Positions 1-5,661 of a stretch of 6,388 nt of DNA are shown one piece after another (position 1 is the first letter of the stretch; each line of letters begins with the position of its first letter). The DNA is from JAKORR01 sp964608495 (GTDB taxonomy: Bacteria > Armatimonadota > Zipacnadia > Zipacnadales > FEN-943). Both the position numbers and the translations under genes were made by a program. The stretch is taken from contig CAZSOQ010000279.1 of assembly GCA_964608495.1 (NCBI GenBank), positions 1 to 6,388 of the forward strand. Direction: 5' to 3'. The notes beneath the pieces are model-generated. The model ran no database searches and had not been told where the DNA came from. It saw nothing but the letters and a program-made list of their open reading frames with translations.

Positions 1-622
1 TCATCGCCCCCCGACCTCCCGGCCGCTCCCCCACGGGCTCCTCGAACACGCCGCGCTCCGGCTCCGGCCTGCCCCACACCAGCGCGAAGTACCGCCGCTG
101 GATGCCCCGGGCGTCCATCTGCCGCTGCAGCCCCCGCTGCGCCCGCGGCGTCTTCGCGATCAGCACCAGCCCCGAGGTATACTGATCCAGCCGACTCACC
201 AGGTGCGGCCGGCTCCAGCCGCGCTCGATCTCGGGCAGCAGGTGCCACACCACGTGGTTCAGCAGTGTGTCCGAGTGATGCCCCTTGGACGGATGGCTCA
301 CGATCCCCGCGGGCTTGGCCACGACCAGCGTGTGCTCGTCCTCGTACCGCACGTCCAGATCGCCGGGCACCGGTCGGCAGGGCAACGCGATCGGCTCGGT
401 CAGCGAGAGCACGATCACGTCGCCTGCCTTCACGGTGTCCCTGGGCGAGGCCGTGCTCCCGTTCACCCGGCAGTACCCGTCCTTCGCCAGCTTCTTGATG
501 TAGGAACGCGATACCGAGGGTATCAGTTGCGCCAGCGTCCGGTCCAGCCGCTCGCCGCTCAGGGACGCCGGGACGCTCAGGGTCAGCGTGCGGCCCGCGC
601 GAGGCACCGGCTCACTTGGCAT
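1..622 (-). CDS. RluA/RluD-family 23S rRNA/tRNA-type pseudouridine synthase, C-terminus cut by window edge
   Basis: Isomerises uridine to pseudouridine in structured RNA in the cytoplasm; the target base cannot be told from sequence. The first 207 codons are visible and stay open to the window edge. Residues about 23-74 form an S4 RNA-binding domain (ERLDRTL, then SRSYIKKLAKDGYCRVNG). The catalytic domain follows, with the family motif VVAKPAGIVSHPS (about 100-112) and the catalytic loop RLDQYTSGLVLIAK, where Asp146 is the expected nucleophile. The family normally reads HRLD here; this protein has Ser143 instead of His. ATG at 622 overlaps the lgt stop by 11 bases; a GTG at 607, 4 bases after that stop, is an alternative, and neither has a strong ribosome binding site. 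Its place downstream of lspA matches B. subtilis ylyB, an RluD-like gene. The family is certain; the specificity is not. Confidence 0.5.
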   Translation of the reverse strand, partial: MPSEPVPRAGRTLTLSVPASLSGERLDRTLAQLIPSVSRSYIKKLAKDGYCRVNGSTASPRDTVKAGDVIVLSLTEPIALPCRPVPGDLDVRYEDEHTLVVAKPAGIVSHPSKGHHSDTLLNHVVWHLLPEIERGWSRPHLVSRLDQYTSGLVLIAKTPRAQRGLQRQMDARGIQRRYFALVWGRPEPERGVFEEPVGERPGGRGAM

Positions 623-1586
623 CGCCCTTGCCCCCGCGCGGCCACGTCACGGCCATCGTGACCAGCGCCGCCACAGCCACAATCGCGGAGGCGAACTGCC
701 CCACCGTGAGCTCCGGGAGGAAAGACAAGGGCACGGCCGTGACGCCACGCCGCAGGTACTCGAGTGGAAACCGGTAGATGCTGTACAGGACCAGGTAGGC
801 CAGCAGCGGATGCCCCGGGCGACGCAGGTGCCCGGAGAGCCGCACCAGAAGGGCGAAGATCGCCAGGCTTGCCAGAACGCCATAGAGCTGCGTGGGGTGA
901 ACCGGTGCGGTGATCGGCGCGCCATCGGCCCCGACGGCCTGCGGGAAGACCACGCCCCAGGGCAGGTCCGTGGGAGTCCCGTAGCAGCAGCCGTTGAGGA
1001 AGCAGCCTATCCGACCGAAGGCGTACCCGAGGGCGATGGACGGCGCCGCGACGTCCGAGAGCTTCAGCAGCGACTGCCGCGAGCGCCAGGCGTAGATCGC
1101 GCCGGCGAGCAGGCCGCCGGCCACTCCCCCATGGAAGGATAGGCCGCCCTGCCACAGCGCGAGCGTCTGCCCTACCTGGCTCGAGTAGTCGCGCCAGTCG
1201 AGCAGCACGTAGACCAGGCGCGCCCCGATGATGGCGCCGATGAGTACGTACAGTACCACATCGAGCCACACGGTGGCGGCGTAACCACGCTGCGCGCCCG
1301 CGTGGATGCACCACGCCGTCGCCGCGCTGAAGCCGAGGACGAGCATCAGCCCGTAGGCCTTGATCTCCACCGGGCCGAAGCGGTTGACCAGGTACACCAC
1401 CGCGGCCGCCACGACGACCGAGACCACCAGGTTGAAAAGCACGCCCGCCGCTGTCAGAGGCGGCACTTCCTCCCCGAGGGCCCTGGCGGCCCGGCGCCAG
1501 GCCAGGGCCAGAAGGAAGACGACCAGCGCGACGATCAGGGCATCGGCCGGGTCAAAGGGCCCGAGCTTCGCCAGAACCGGTATCAT
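612..1586 (-). CDS. lgt: Prolipoprotein diacylglyceryl transferase (Lgt) with long N-terminal extension
   Basis: Integral inner-membrane enzyme that moves diacylglycerol from phosphatidylglycerol to the lipobox Cys of pre-lipoproteins, the first maturation step and the one before LspA. Family marks in order: IKAYGLMLVLGF (75-86); WQGGLSFHGGVAGG (145-158) with the conserved His152-Gly153; GRIGCFLNGCCYG (191-203) with Arg192; HPTQLYG (230-236); YRFPLEYLRR (271-280) with Arg272. Seven or more hydrophobic helices are visible. At 324 residues it exceeds the usual 260-290: about 50 extra N-terminal residues carry two more likely membrane helices (15-30 and 45-67). The start is well supported: AGGAG lies 4 bases before the ATG, and ATGA couples it to the lspA stop. 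The signature motif has Cys195 and Cys200 where E. coli Lgt has Asn146 and Glu151; this Cys-rich form is, from memory, common outside Proteobacteria. Confidence 0.5.
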   Translation of the reverse strand: MIPVLAKLGPFDPADALIVALVVFLLALAWRRAARALGEEVPPLTAAGVLFNLVVSVVVAAAVVYLVNRFGPVEIKAYGLMLVLGFSAATAWCIHAGAQRGYAATVWLDVVLYVLIGAIIGARLVYVLLDWRDYSSQVGQTLALWQGGLSFHGGVAGGLLAGAIYAWRSRQSLLKLSDVAAPSIALGYAFGRIGCFLNGCCYGTPTDLPWGVVFPQAVGADGAPITAPVHPTQLYGVLASLAIFALLVRLSGHLRRPGHPLLAYLVLYSIYRFPLEYLRRGVTAVPLSFLPELTVGQFASAIVAVAALVTMAVTWPRGGKGDAK

Positions 1587-2116
1587 GGCTCTCCTTCCAG
1601 GGCCCGCTGCTTCGGCCGAGGCAGGGCCAGCCCCAGGGCGACCAGTGCCACACCCGCGACTGTCGCCGCGTCAGCCACGTTGAAGGCAGGCCACCACGGC
1701 AGGAAGTCAAAGCGCAGGAAGTCCACGACGAAGCCCAGCGCCACGCGGTCGTAGAGGTTGCCCAGAGCCCCCCCGACCAGCAGCCCCACCGCGGCCGACG
1801 AAGCCGCTCGCGTCCTCCCCTCGAACCACCACAGCACCACGATCGCGGCCAGGATCAGCACGCTCAACCCCGCCAGCAGGAGCGCCTTGCCCGTGAACAG
1901 CCCGAAGGTGGCGCCGGTGTTGGCGGCCAGTGTGGTGGACAGCACCCCGGGGAGCAGTACGTGACGCTCGGGCCCTTGTCCCACCGCCCACTGCTTGCAC
2001 GCACGATCCGCCCACCAGATAAGGGCGGCTATCAACAGCAGTACCGTGCAGTTGACGGCCAGGCCGGGCGCGGCCGGCCCGCTATCAGACGATCCGCGCA
2101 GTGAGGCCGGACGCAC
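1583..2116 (-). CDS. lspA: Lipoprotein signal peptidase (signal peptidase II, LspA)
   Basis: Aspartyl protease of the cytoplasmic membrane that cuts the signal peptide from diacylglyceryl-modified pro-lipoproteins, acting just after Lgt. The 177-residue product has the family layout: a first helix (about 20-36) ending in an Asp at 37 (WWADRACKQW), NTGATFGLF (66-74), a second helix (78-98), GGALGNLYDRVALGFVVDF (115-133) with catalytic Asp123, FNVADAATVAG (145-155) with catalytic Asp149, and a last helix (about 152-166). The frame is open further upstream to an ATG at 2308, but that would add 64 residues with no LspA resemblance that merely shadow the preceding gene. GTG at 2116 was chosen because GAGGTG lies 8 bases before it and it gives the normal family length. 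It overlaps the preceding gene by 32 bases and shares ATGA with lgt, so translation is probably coupled on both sides. Confidence 0.5.
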   Translation of the reverse strand: MRPASLRGSSDSGPAAPGLAVNCTVLLLIAALIWWADRACKQWAVGQGPERHVLLPGVLSTTLAANTGATFGLFTGKALLLAGLSVLILAAIVVLWWFEGRTRAASSAAVGLLVGGALGNLYDRVALGFVVDFLRFDFLPWWPAFNVADAATVAGVALVALGLALPRPKQRALEGEP

Positions 2117-2471
2117 ACTGAGCGCACCTCGCCGTCCACGGCACGAGTTGGAGCCGGGCGGCGGGAATGGCCTTGCCGCAGACCTCGCAGATCCCGTAGC
2201 TGCCCTGGTCCACTCGCCGTAGAGCCTGCTCCACAAGGTCAAGAATCTCCCGTACCTCCCGAGCCATCGCTCGGGCCTGGTCCCGCTCGGCCGTGTCCAC
2301 CGCCGCATCTCCGCCCGGCTCGTCGAAGTCCTCGCCGGCCACCACTTCCTGTTCCCGGTCGCGACCGGCGACGCGGTCTTCGAGCCGGCGGAACTCCCTC
2401 AGTAACTCCTCCTTCTGCTGCTCGAGCAGCTCGCGGTATTTCGCAACCTTGATGCGTGGCTTAGCGGTCAC
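2085..2471 (-). CDS. TraR/DksA-type C4 zinc-finger protein (YlyA-like position)
   Basis: Small 128-residue protein of the TraR/DksA family, whose members insert a coiled coil into the RNA polymerase secondary channel and adjust promoter use. Residues about 8-35 and 62-88 are charged helices that would form the coiled coil, joined by an acidic turn (EDFDEPGGDAAVDTAERD, 47-64). The C-terminal zinc finger is complete: Cys95, Cys98, Cys116 and Cys119, in the typical context GSYGICEVCGKAIP. The start is GTG at 2471, with a perfect AGGAGG 7 bases upstream, 33 bases after the ileS stop. The position between ileS and lspA is that of ylyA in B. subtilis. The acidic tip lacks the exact spacing of the E. 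coli DksA tip (Asp71, Asp74), so equivalence to DksA proper should not be assumed. The family is confident; the regulatory targets are unknown. Confidence 0.5.
   Translation of the reverse strand: MTAKPRIKVAKYRELLEQQKEELLREFRRLEDRVAGRDREQEVVAGEDFDEPGGDAAVDTAERDQARAMAREVREILDLVEQALRRVDQGSYGICEVCGKAIPAARLQLVPWTARCAQCASGLTARIV
2125..2130 (-). promoter_or_regulatory. Shine-Dalgarno site deciding the lspA start
   Basis: GAGGTG lies eight bases before GTG 2116 and inside the end of the preceding gene. It supports a 177-residue LspA over the much longer open frame that reaches 2308. Confidence 0.5.
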
Positions 2472-2478
2472 GCTTCGT

Positions 2479-2484
2479 CCTCCT
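2479..2484 (-). promoter_or_regulatory. Consensus Shine-Dalgarno site of the zinc-finger gene
   Basis: AGGAGG stands seven bases before GTG 2471 and decides that GTG start. It is the strongest ribosome binding site in the operon, whereas ileS has only AGGA at a wide spacing, so this small protein may be made in excess over IleRS from the same mRNA. Confidence 0.5.
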
Positions 2485-2504
2485 GTCCCCGAAGGGCTGT
2501 GGTG

Positions 2505-5303
2505 TCAAGACGCTGTTTCGTCCGGCCAGCGTCGCACCCGGTCCGCACACCGGCCGCACAAGTCCGGGTGGTCGCCCGCTTCGCCCACCGTCCGCGCTCG
2601 CACCCAGCAACGTTGGCACTTGTCACCCTCGGCCACTTCCGCCTCCACGGCCAAACCGCCTAGGTCCTCTCCCCTTTCGTCCAGCCCCCCTATCTCCACC
2701 GCCGACACGATCAGCAAGCGCCGCAGCTCCTCCTCACCCATCTGCTCCAGCACAGTCCGGTACGTCGGTGAGGCCTGGATCCGCACCTTCGCCTCGAGCG
2801 GGTTGCTCAGCAGCCCCTCGGCCTTCGCCGCCTCCACCGCCTCCGCGACCGCCCTCCGCACCTGCATGAACGTCGCGAACCGCTGCTCCAGCTCCGCATC
2901 CATCCACTGCTCCCGCACGGCCGGCCAGTCCTCAAGCTGCACGCTCAGCCTCACGCCCGGATCTATGCGCCGCACCTGCTGCCACACCTCCTCGGCGGTG
3001 AAGGGCACGATGGGCGCCATCATCCGCGTCAGGTCCAGCAGCAGATACCACAGCGCCGTCTGCGCCGAGCGTCGCAGCGGCGCGTCCGGCAACTCCGTGT
3101 ACAGCGTGTCCTTCAGCACGTCCAGGTAGAAGGCGCTCAGCTCGTGGGCCAGAAACTGGTTCAGCTCGTGGTGGAAGAAGTGCAGGTCCCACGCGTCGAA
3201 GGCTCGCGTCATCCGGTCTATGACGCGCTGCATCCGTAGCAGCGCCCACCGGTCCAGGTCCGACAGTTCCTCGTAGGCCACCAGGTCCCGCGCGGGATCG
3301 AAGTCCTGCAGGTTCGTCAGCATGAACCGCGCCACGTTCCGCAGCCGCCGGTATCCGTCCGCCACCTGCTCCAGCACCGCCTGGCTCAGCGACATCTTCG
3401 CCTTGAAGTCGGCGTAGGTGAACCACATCCGCAGCACGTCCGCCCCGTGGGTCTCGTAGATCTCCGCCGGGTCTATAATGTTCCCCCGCGACTTGCTGAG
3501 CTTCAGCCCCGTGTCGTCCACGAAGAACCCGTGCCCCACCACTGTCCGGAAGGGCGCCGGGTCGCCCAGCGCGGTCGCTACCCACAGCGACGTCTGGAAC
3601 CAACACTGATACTGGTCGTCTCCCTCAAGGTACAGGTCCGCGGGGTAGCGCAGCTCGGGATTGGCTCGCAGGACACAGTAGTGGGTGCAGCCCGAGTCGA
3701 ACCACACGGACATAGTGTCCGATTCCTTCTCGAAGGCCGTCCCGCCGCACGTCGGGCAGGTCGTCCCCTGCGGCAGCAATTCGTCCACCGGCCGTGCCCA
3801 CCACACGTCCGCTCCCTCTTCCGCCACCAAATCCCTCACAAAAGCCACTGTCTCGTCCGTCAGCAGTACCTCATCGCAACCCAGGCAGTGGAAGGCCGGT
3901 ATCGGCACCCCCCACGAGCGCTGGCGGGAGATGCACCAATCCGGGCGGGCCTCCACCATGCCCGCAATCCGCGTCCGGCCCCAGGCCGGGATCCACTCGG
4001 CCCGCTCTATCTCCGCCAGCGCAGCCTCGCGAAGCCGGTCTATGTCCAGGAACCACTGCCGCGTGGACCGGTAGATCACCGGCTCGTGGCACCGCCAGCA
4101 GTGCGGGTAGGAGTGCTCGATCGTGCCCTCGCTCACCAGCGCCCCCTGCTCGGCCAGCAACTCCACGACCTTGCCGTTGGCCCGGTCGCAGACCAGGCCC
4201 TTCAGCTCAGGCCCCGCCTCCTCCGTGAACCGCCCCAGGTCGTCCAGGGGGCTTACCACGTCCAGCCCATAGCGCGTGGCCGTGACGTAGTCCTCCAGAC
4301 CGTGCCCGGGCGCGGTGTGGACGCACCCTGTCCCCTGGTCCATCGTCACATAGTCCGCCAGCACGACCTTCGACACGCGCCCGTAGAGCGGGTGCGCGGC
4401 CTCCAGGCCCTCCAGCGCACTTCCCTTCGCCTCGCCCACGACCTTGTAGGGCGCCAACCCGGCCTCCGCCATCGTCGTCTCCGCCAGCGCCTCTGCCACG
4501 ATGTAGTATCTATCGCCGTGCCGCACGAGGACATAGGTCGCATCCGGGTGCAGGGCTATCCCCGTATTGCCCGGTATGGTCCAGGGCGTGGTCGTCCAGA
4601 TGAGGAAGTAGGCCTCGGCGCCCTCGGGCAGGGCCGCGAACACCTCGGGACGCCCCAGCAACCGGAAGGCCACGTAGATGGCCGGAGACCTCTTGTCCTG
4701 GTACTCCACCTCGTCGTCCGCCAGCGCCGTCTCGCAGTGGTAGCACCAGTACACGGGCCGCAGCCCGCGATACAGCAGTCCCCTTCCGGCGATCTTGCCG
4801 AAGACCTCGATCTGCCGCGCCTGGTAGCTCGGATCGAGGGTCAGGTAGGGATGTTCCCAGTCCCCCCGGCAGCCCAGCCGCCGGAATTGCTCGCGTTGGA
4901 CGCCCACGTACTTCAGGGCCAGCTCCCGGCACCGCGCCCGCCACTCCAGCGGCGCCACCCAGTGCCGGTCTATCCCCTGCTCCCTCTCCAGGCGCTGCTC
5001 CGTCGGCAGGCCCTGGGTATCCCAGCCGGGGATGAAGGGGCAGTCGTAGCCCCGCATGGTCTTGTACTTCAGAGCGATGTCCTTGAGTATCTTGTTCAGC
5101 GCCTGGCCCAGGTGGATGTCGCCGTTGGCGTAGGGCGGCCCGTCGTGGAGCACGAACAGCGGCGCTCCCGCCCGCTGCTCGCGGCAGAGCCGATAGATGT
5201 CCACCTCGTCCCACCAGCCCAACACCTCCGGCTCCCGCTCGGGCAGCCTGGCGCGCATGGGGAAATCGGTCTTCAGCAGGTTCAGCGTTGTCCTGTAGTC
5301 CAT
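2505..5303 (-). CDS. ileS: Isoleucyl-tRNA synthetase, bacterial type with C-terminal zinc finger
   Basis: Charges tRNA-Ile with isoleucine in the cytoplasm and clears misactivated valine. Product of 932 residues, close to E. coli IleRS (938). Counting from ATG 5303 (MDYRTTLNLLKTDFPMR, the usual family beginning): class I 'HIGH' site as HLGQ at 64-67; GWDTQGLP at 93-100; CP1 editing domain with WTTTPWT (236-242) and GTGCVHTAPGHGLEDY (324-339, Asp338); WCISRQRSWGVP (457-468); two CxxC pairs (473/476 and 516/519) probably binding zinc; SVWFDSG (532-538); KLSKS at 601-605; tRNA-binding helical region; C-terminal zinc finger Cys896/899/916/919. An in-frame ATG at 5333 was rejected because the promoter -10 ends 3 bases before it, so it would lie at or upstream of the transcript start. 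AGGA lies 11 bases before ATG 5303, a weak site. It heads the operon. Oddities are Gln67, Gln97, Gln566/Cys567 and high ATA use. Confidence 0.5.
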   Translation of the reverse strand: MDYRTTLNLLKTDFPMRARLPEREPEVLGWWDEVDIYRLCREQRAGAPLFVLHDGPPYANGDIHLGQALNKILKDIALKYKTMRGYDCPFIPGWDTQGLPTEQRLEREQGIDRHWVAPLEWRARCRELALKYVGVQREQFRRLGCRGDWEHPYLTLDPSYQARQIEVFGKIAGRGLLYRGLRPVYWCYHCETALADDEVEYQDKRSPAIYVAFRLLGRPEVFAALPEGAEAYFLIWTTTPWTIPGNTGIALHPDATYVLVRHGDRYYIVAEALAETTMAEAGLAPYKVVGEAKGSALEGLEAAHPLYGRVSKVVLADYVTMDQGTGCVHTAPGHGLEDYVTATRYGLDVVSPLDDLGRFTEEAGPELKGLVCDRANGKVVELLAEQGALVSEGTIEHSYPHCWRCHEPVIYRSTRQWFLDIDRLREAALAEIERAEWIPAWGRTRIAGMVEARPDWCISRQRSWGVPIPAFHCLGCDEVLLTDETVAFVRDLVAEEGADVWWARPVDELLPQGTTCPTCGGTAFEKESDTMSVWFDSGCTHYCVLRANPELRYPADLYLEGDDQYQCWFQTSLWVATALGDPAPFRTVVGHGFFVDDTGLKLSKSRGNIIDPAEIYETHGADVLRMWFTYADFKAKMSLSQAVLEQVADGYRRLRNVARFMLTNLQDFDPARDLVAYEELSDLDRWALLRMQRVIDRMTRAFDAWDLHFFHHELNQFLAHELSAFYLDVLKDTLYTELPDAPLRRSAQTALWYLLLDLTRMMAPIVPFTAEEVWQQVRRIDPGVRLSVQLEDWPAVREQWMDAELEQRFATFMQVRRAVAEAVEAAKAEGLLSNPLEAKVRIQASPTYRTVLEQMGEEELRRLLIVSAVEIGGLDERGEDLGGLAVEAEVAEGDKCQRCWVRARTVGEAGDHPDLCGRCADRVRRWPDETAS

Positions 5304-5335
5304 CTCTATCCCGTTCCTGGTCGGGGCGGCCATTT

Positions 5336-5364
5336 AGGGTAGCAGTGCCCTGGGGGGCCGTCAA
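5336..5364 (-). promoter_or_regulatory. Sigma-70-type promoter of the ileS operon
   Basis: On the minus strand TTGACG (5364-5359) is followed by a 17-base spacer and TACCCT (5341-5336), the latter preceded by TGC, an extended -10 element. The -35 matches consensus in 5 of 6 positions; the -10 keeps the key TA and final T. Transcription should begin near 5331-5327, giving a leader of only about 24-28 bases before ATG 5303. No other promoter of this quality was noticed upstream of ileS, so it probably drives all five genes. Confidence 0.5.
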
Positions 5365-5365
5365 G

Positions 5366-5384
5366 ACCGGCTCCCCCCGCCGGT
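5366..5384. repeat. Perfect inverted repeat abutting the ileS -35 element
   Basis: ACCGGC (5366-5371) and GCCGGT (5379-5384) are exact inverted copies separated by seven bases, TCCCCCC. The near arm lies one base from the -35 hexamer of the ileS promoter. This is a possible operator half-site pair, but six-base GC-rich arms arise easily by chance at this base composition. Confidence 0.5.
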
Positions 5385-5487
5385 GCCCGAGGATTCCCGC
5401 CTGCCTCCCTCTTCCCGCCCTGCCGCCTTCACCATGCTGACCTGCAAGACCCTTGGGCTGCGCATCTCCCCTCGCCTGGCCGGCGCG

Positions 5488-5496
5488 TGGTATAAT
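5488..5496 (+). promoter_or_regulatory. Extended -10 promoter of pyk
   Basis: TGGTATAAT (5488-5496) is an exact match to the extended -10 consensus TGnTATAAT. Nothing resembling TTGACA stands at the matching -35 distance (5468-5473 reads CCCCTC), which is usual for extended -10 promoters. The bases after it, CCGGCCGG (5497-5504), form a very GC-rich discriminator. A start near 5503 would give a pyk leader of about 160 bases. The exact hexamer stands out strongly in such GC-rich surroundings. Confidence 0.5.
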
Positions 5497-5580
5497 CCGG
5501 CCGGCGTCCGTGCCGGGCCCGGGGGGTTCCGGAGGGGTCGTGCGCGCCTCGCGCATCCCCATGTCAGCCGCTGACGCCCT

Positions 5581-5603
5581 TGCCGGCCTGGACCGGCCGG
5601 GCA
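5581..5603 (+). other. Potential GC-rich hairpin in the pyk leader
   Basis: TGCCGGCC (5581-5588) can pair with GGCCGGGCA (5595-5603) with one bulged G and a six-base loop. It lies about 60 bases before the pyk start. No run of T follows, so it is not an intrinsic terminator. It could affect leader stability or translation, or be a chance product of high GC content. Confidence 0.5.
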
Positions 5604-5661
5604 CGCCCCACGGCGGCGGGGTGGGCGCTGCTCGGACATCGTCGCACTGCCGAGGGACCGG

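Larger units (their letters stand above)
5304..5661. other. Divergent ileS/pyk intergenic control region
   Basis: This 358-base stretch carries the two back-to-back promoters, the inverted repeat at 5366-5384, a C-rich tract around 5399-5430 and the pyk leader. No tRNA was recognised, nor a T-box (no room between start site and ileS) or any riboswitch core I could recognise. The possible short reading frame at 5540-5698 is not supported well enough to call as a gene. Confidence 0.5.

Noticed and set aside
583..1314. 243-codon minus-strand frame across lgt and the synthase start
   Set aside because: Arg/Ala/Gly-rich shadow of lgt in another frame, with no domain signature.
2117..2308. 64-residue N-terminal extension of LspA up to ATG 2308
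   Set aside because: Overlaps the zinc-finger gene, shows no LspA resemblance, and GTG 2116 has a ribosome binding site and gives the normal length.
3474..3479. TATAAT on the plus strand inside ileS
   Set aside because: Explained by the Ile-Ile codons ATT ATA of NIIDP on the other strand; no TG extension and no -35 at the right distance.
5304..5335. T-box leader upstream of ileS
   Set aside because: The predicted transcript start is only about 25 bases before the start codon, and no T-box core sequence is present.
3447..5342. Open frame of 631 codons on the plus strand, antisense to ileS
   Set aside because: It mirrors ileS codon structure in a GC-rich gene and has no recognisable motifs; ileS on the other strand is unambiguous.
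5581..5603. Hairpin in the pyk leader as an attenuator terminator
   Set aside because: No T run follows it, so it does not fit an intrinsic terminator; kept only as a possible structure.
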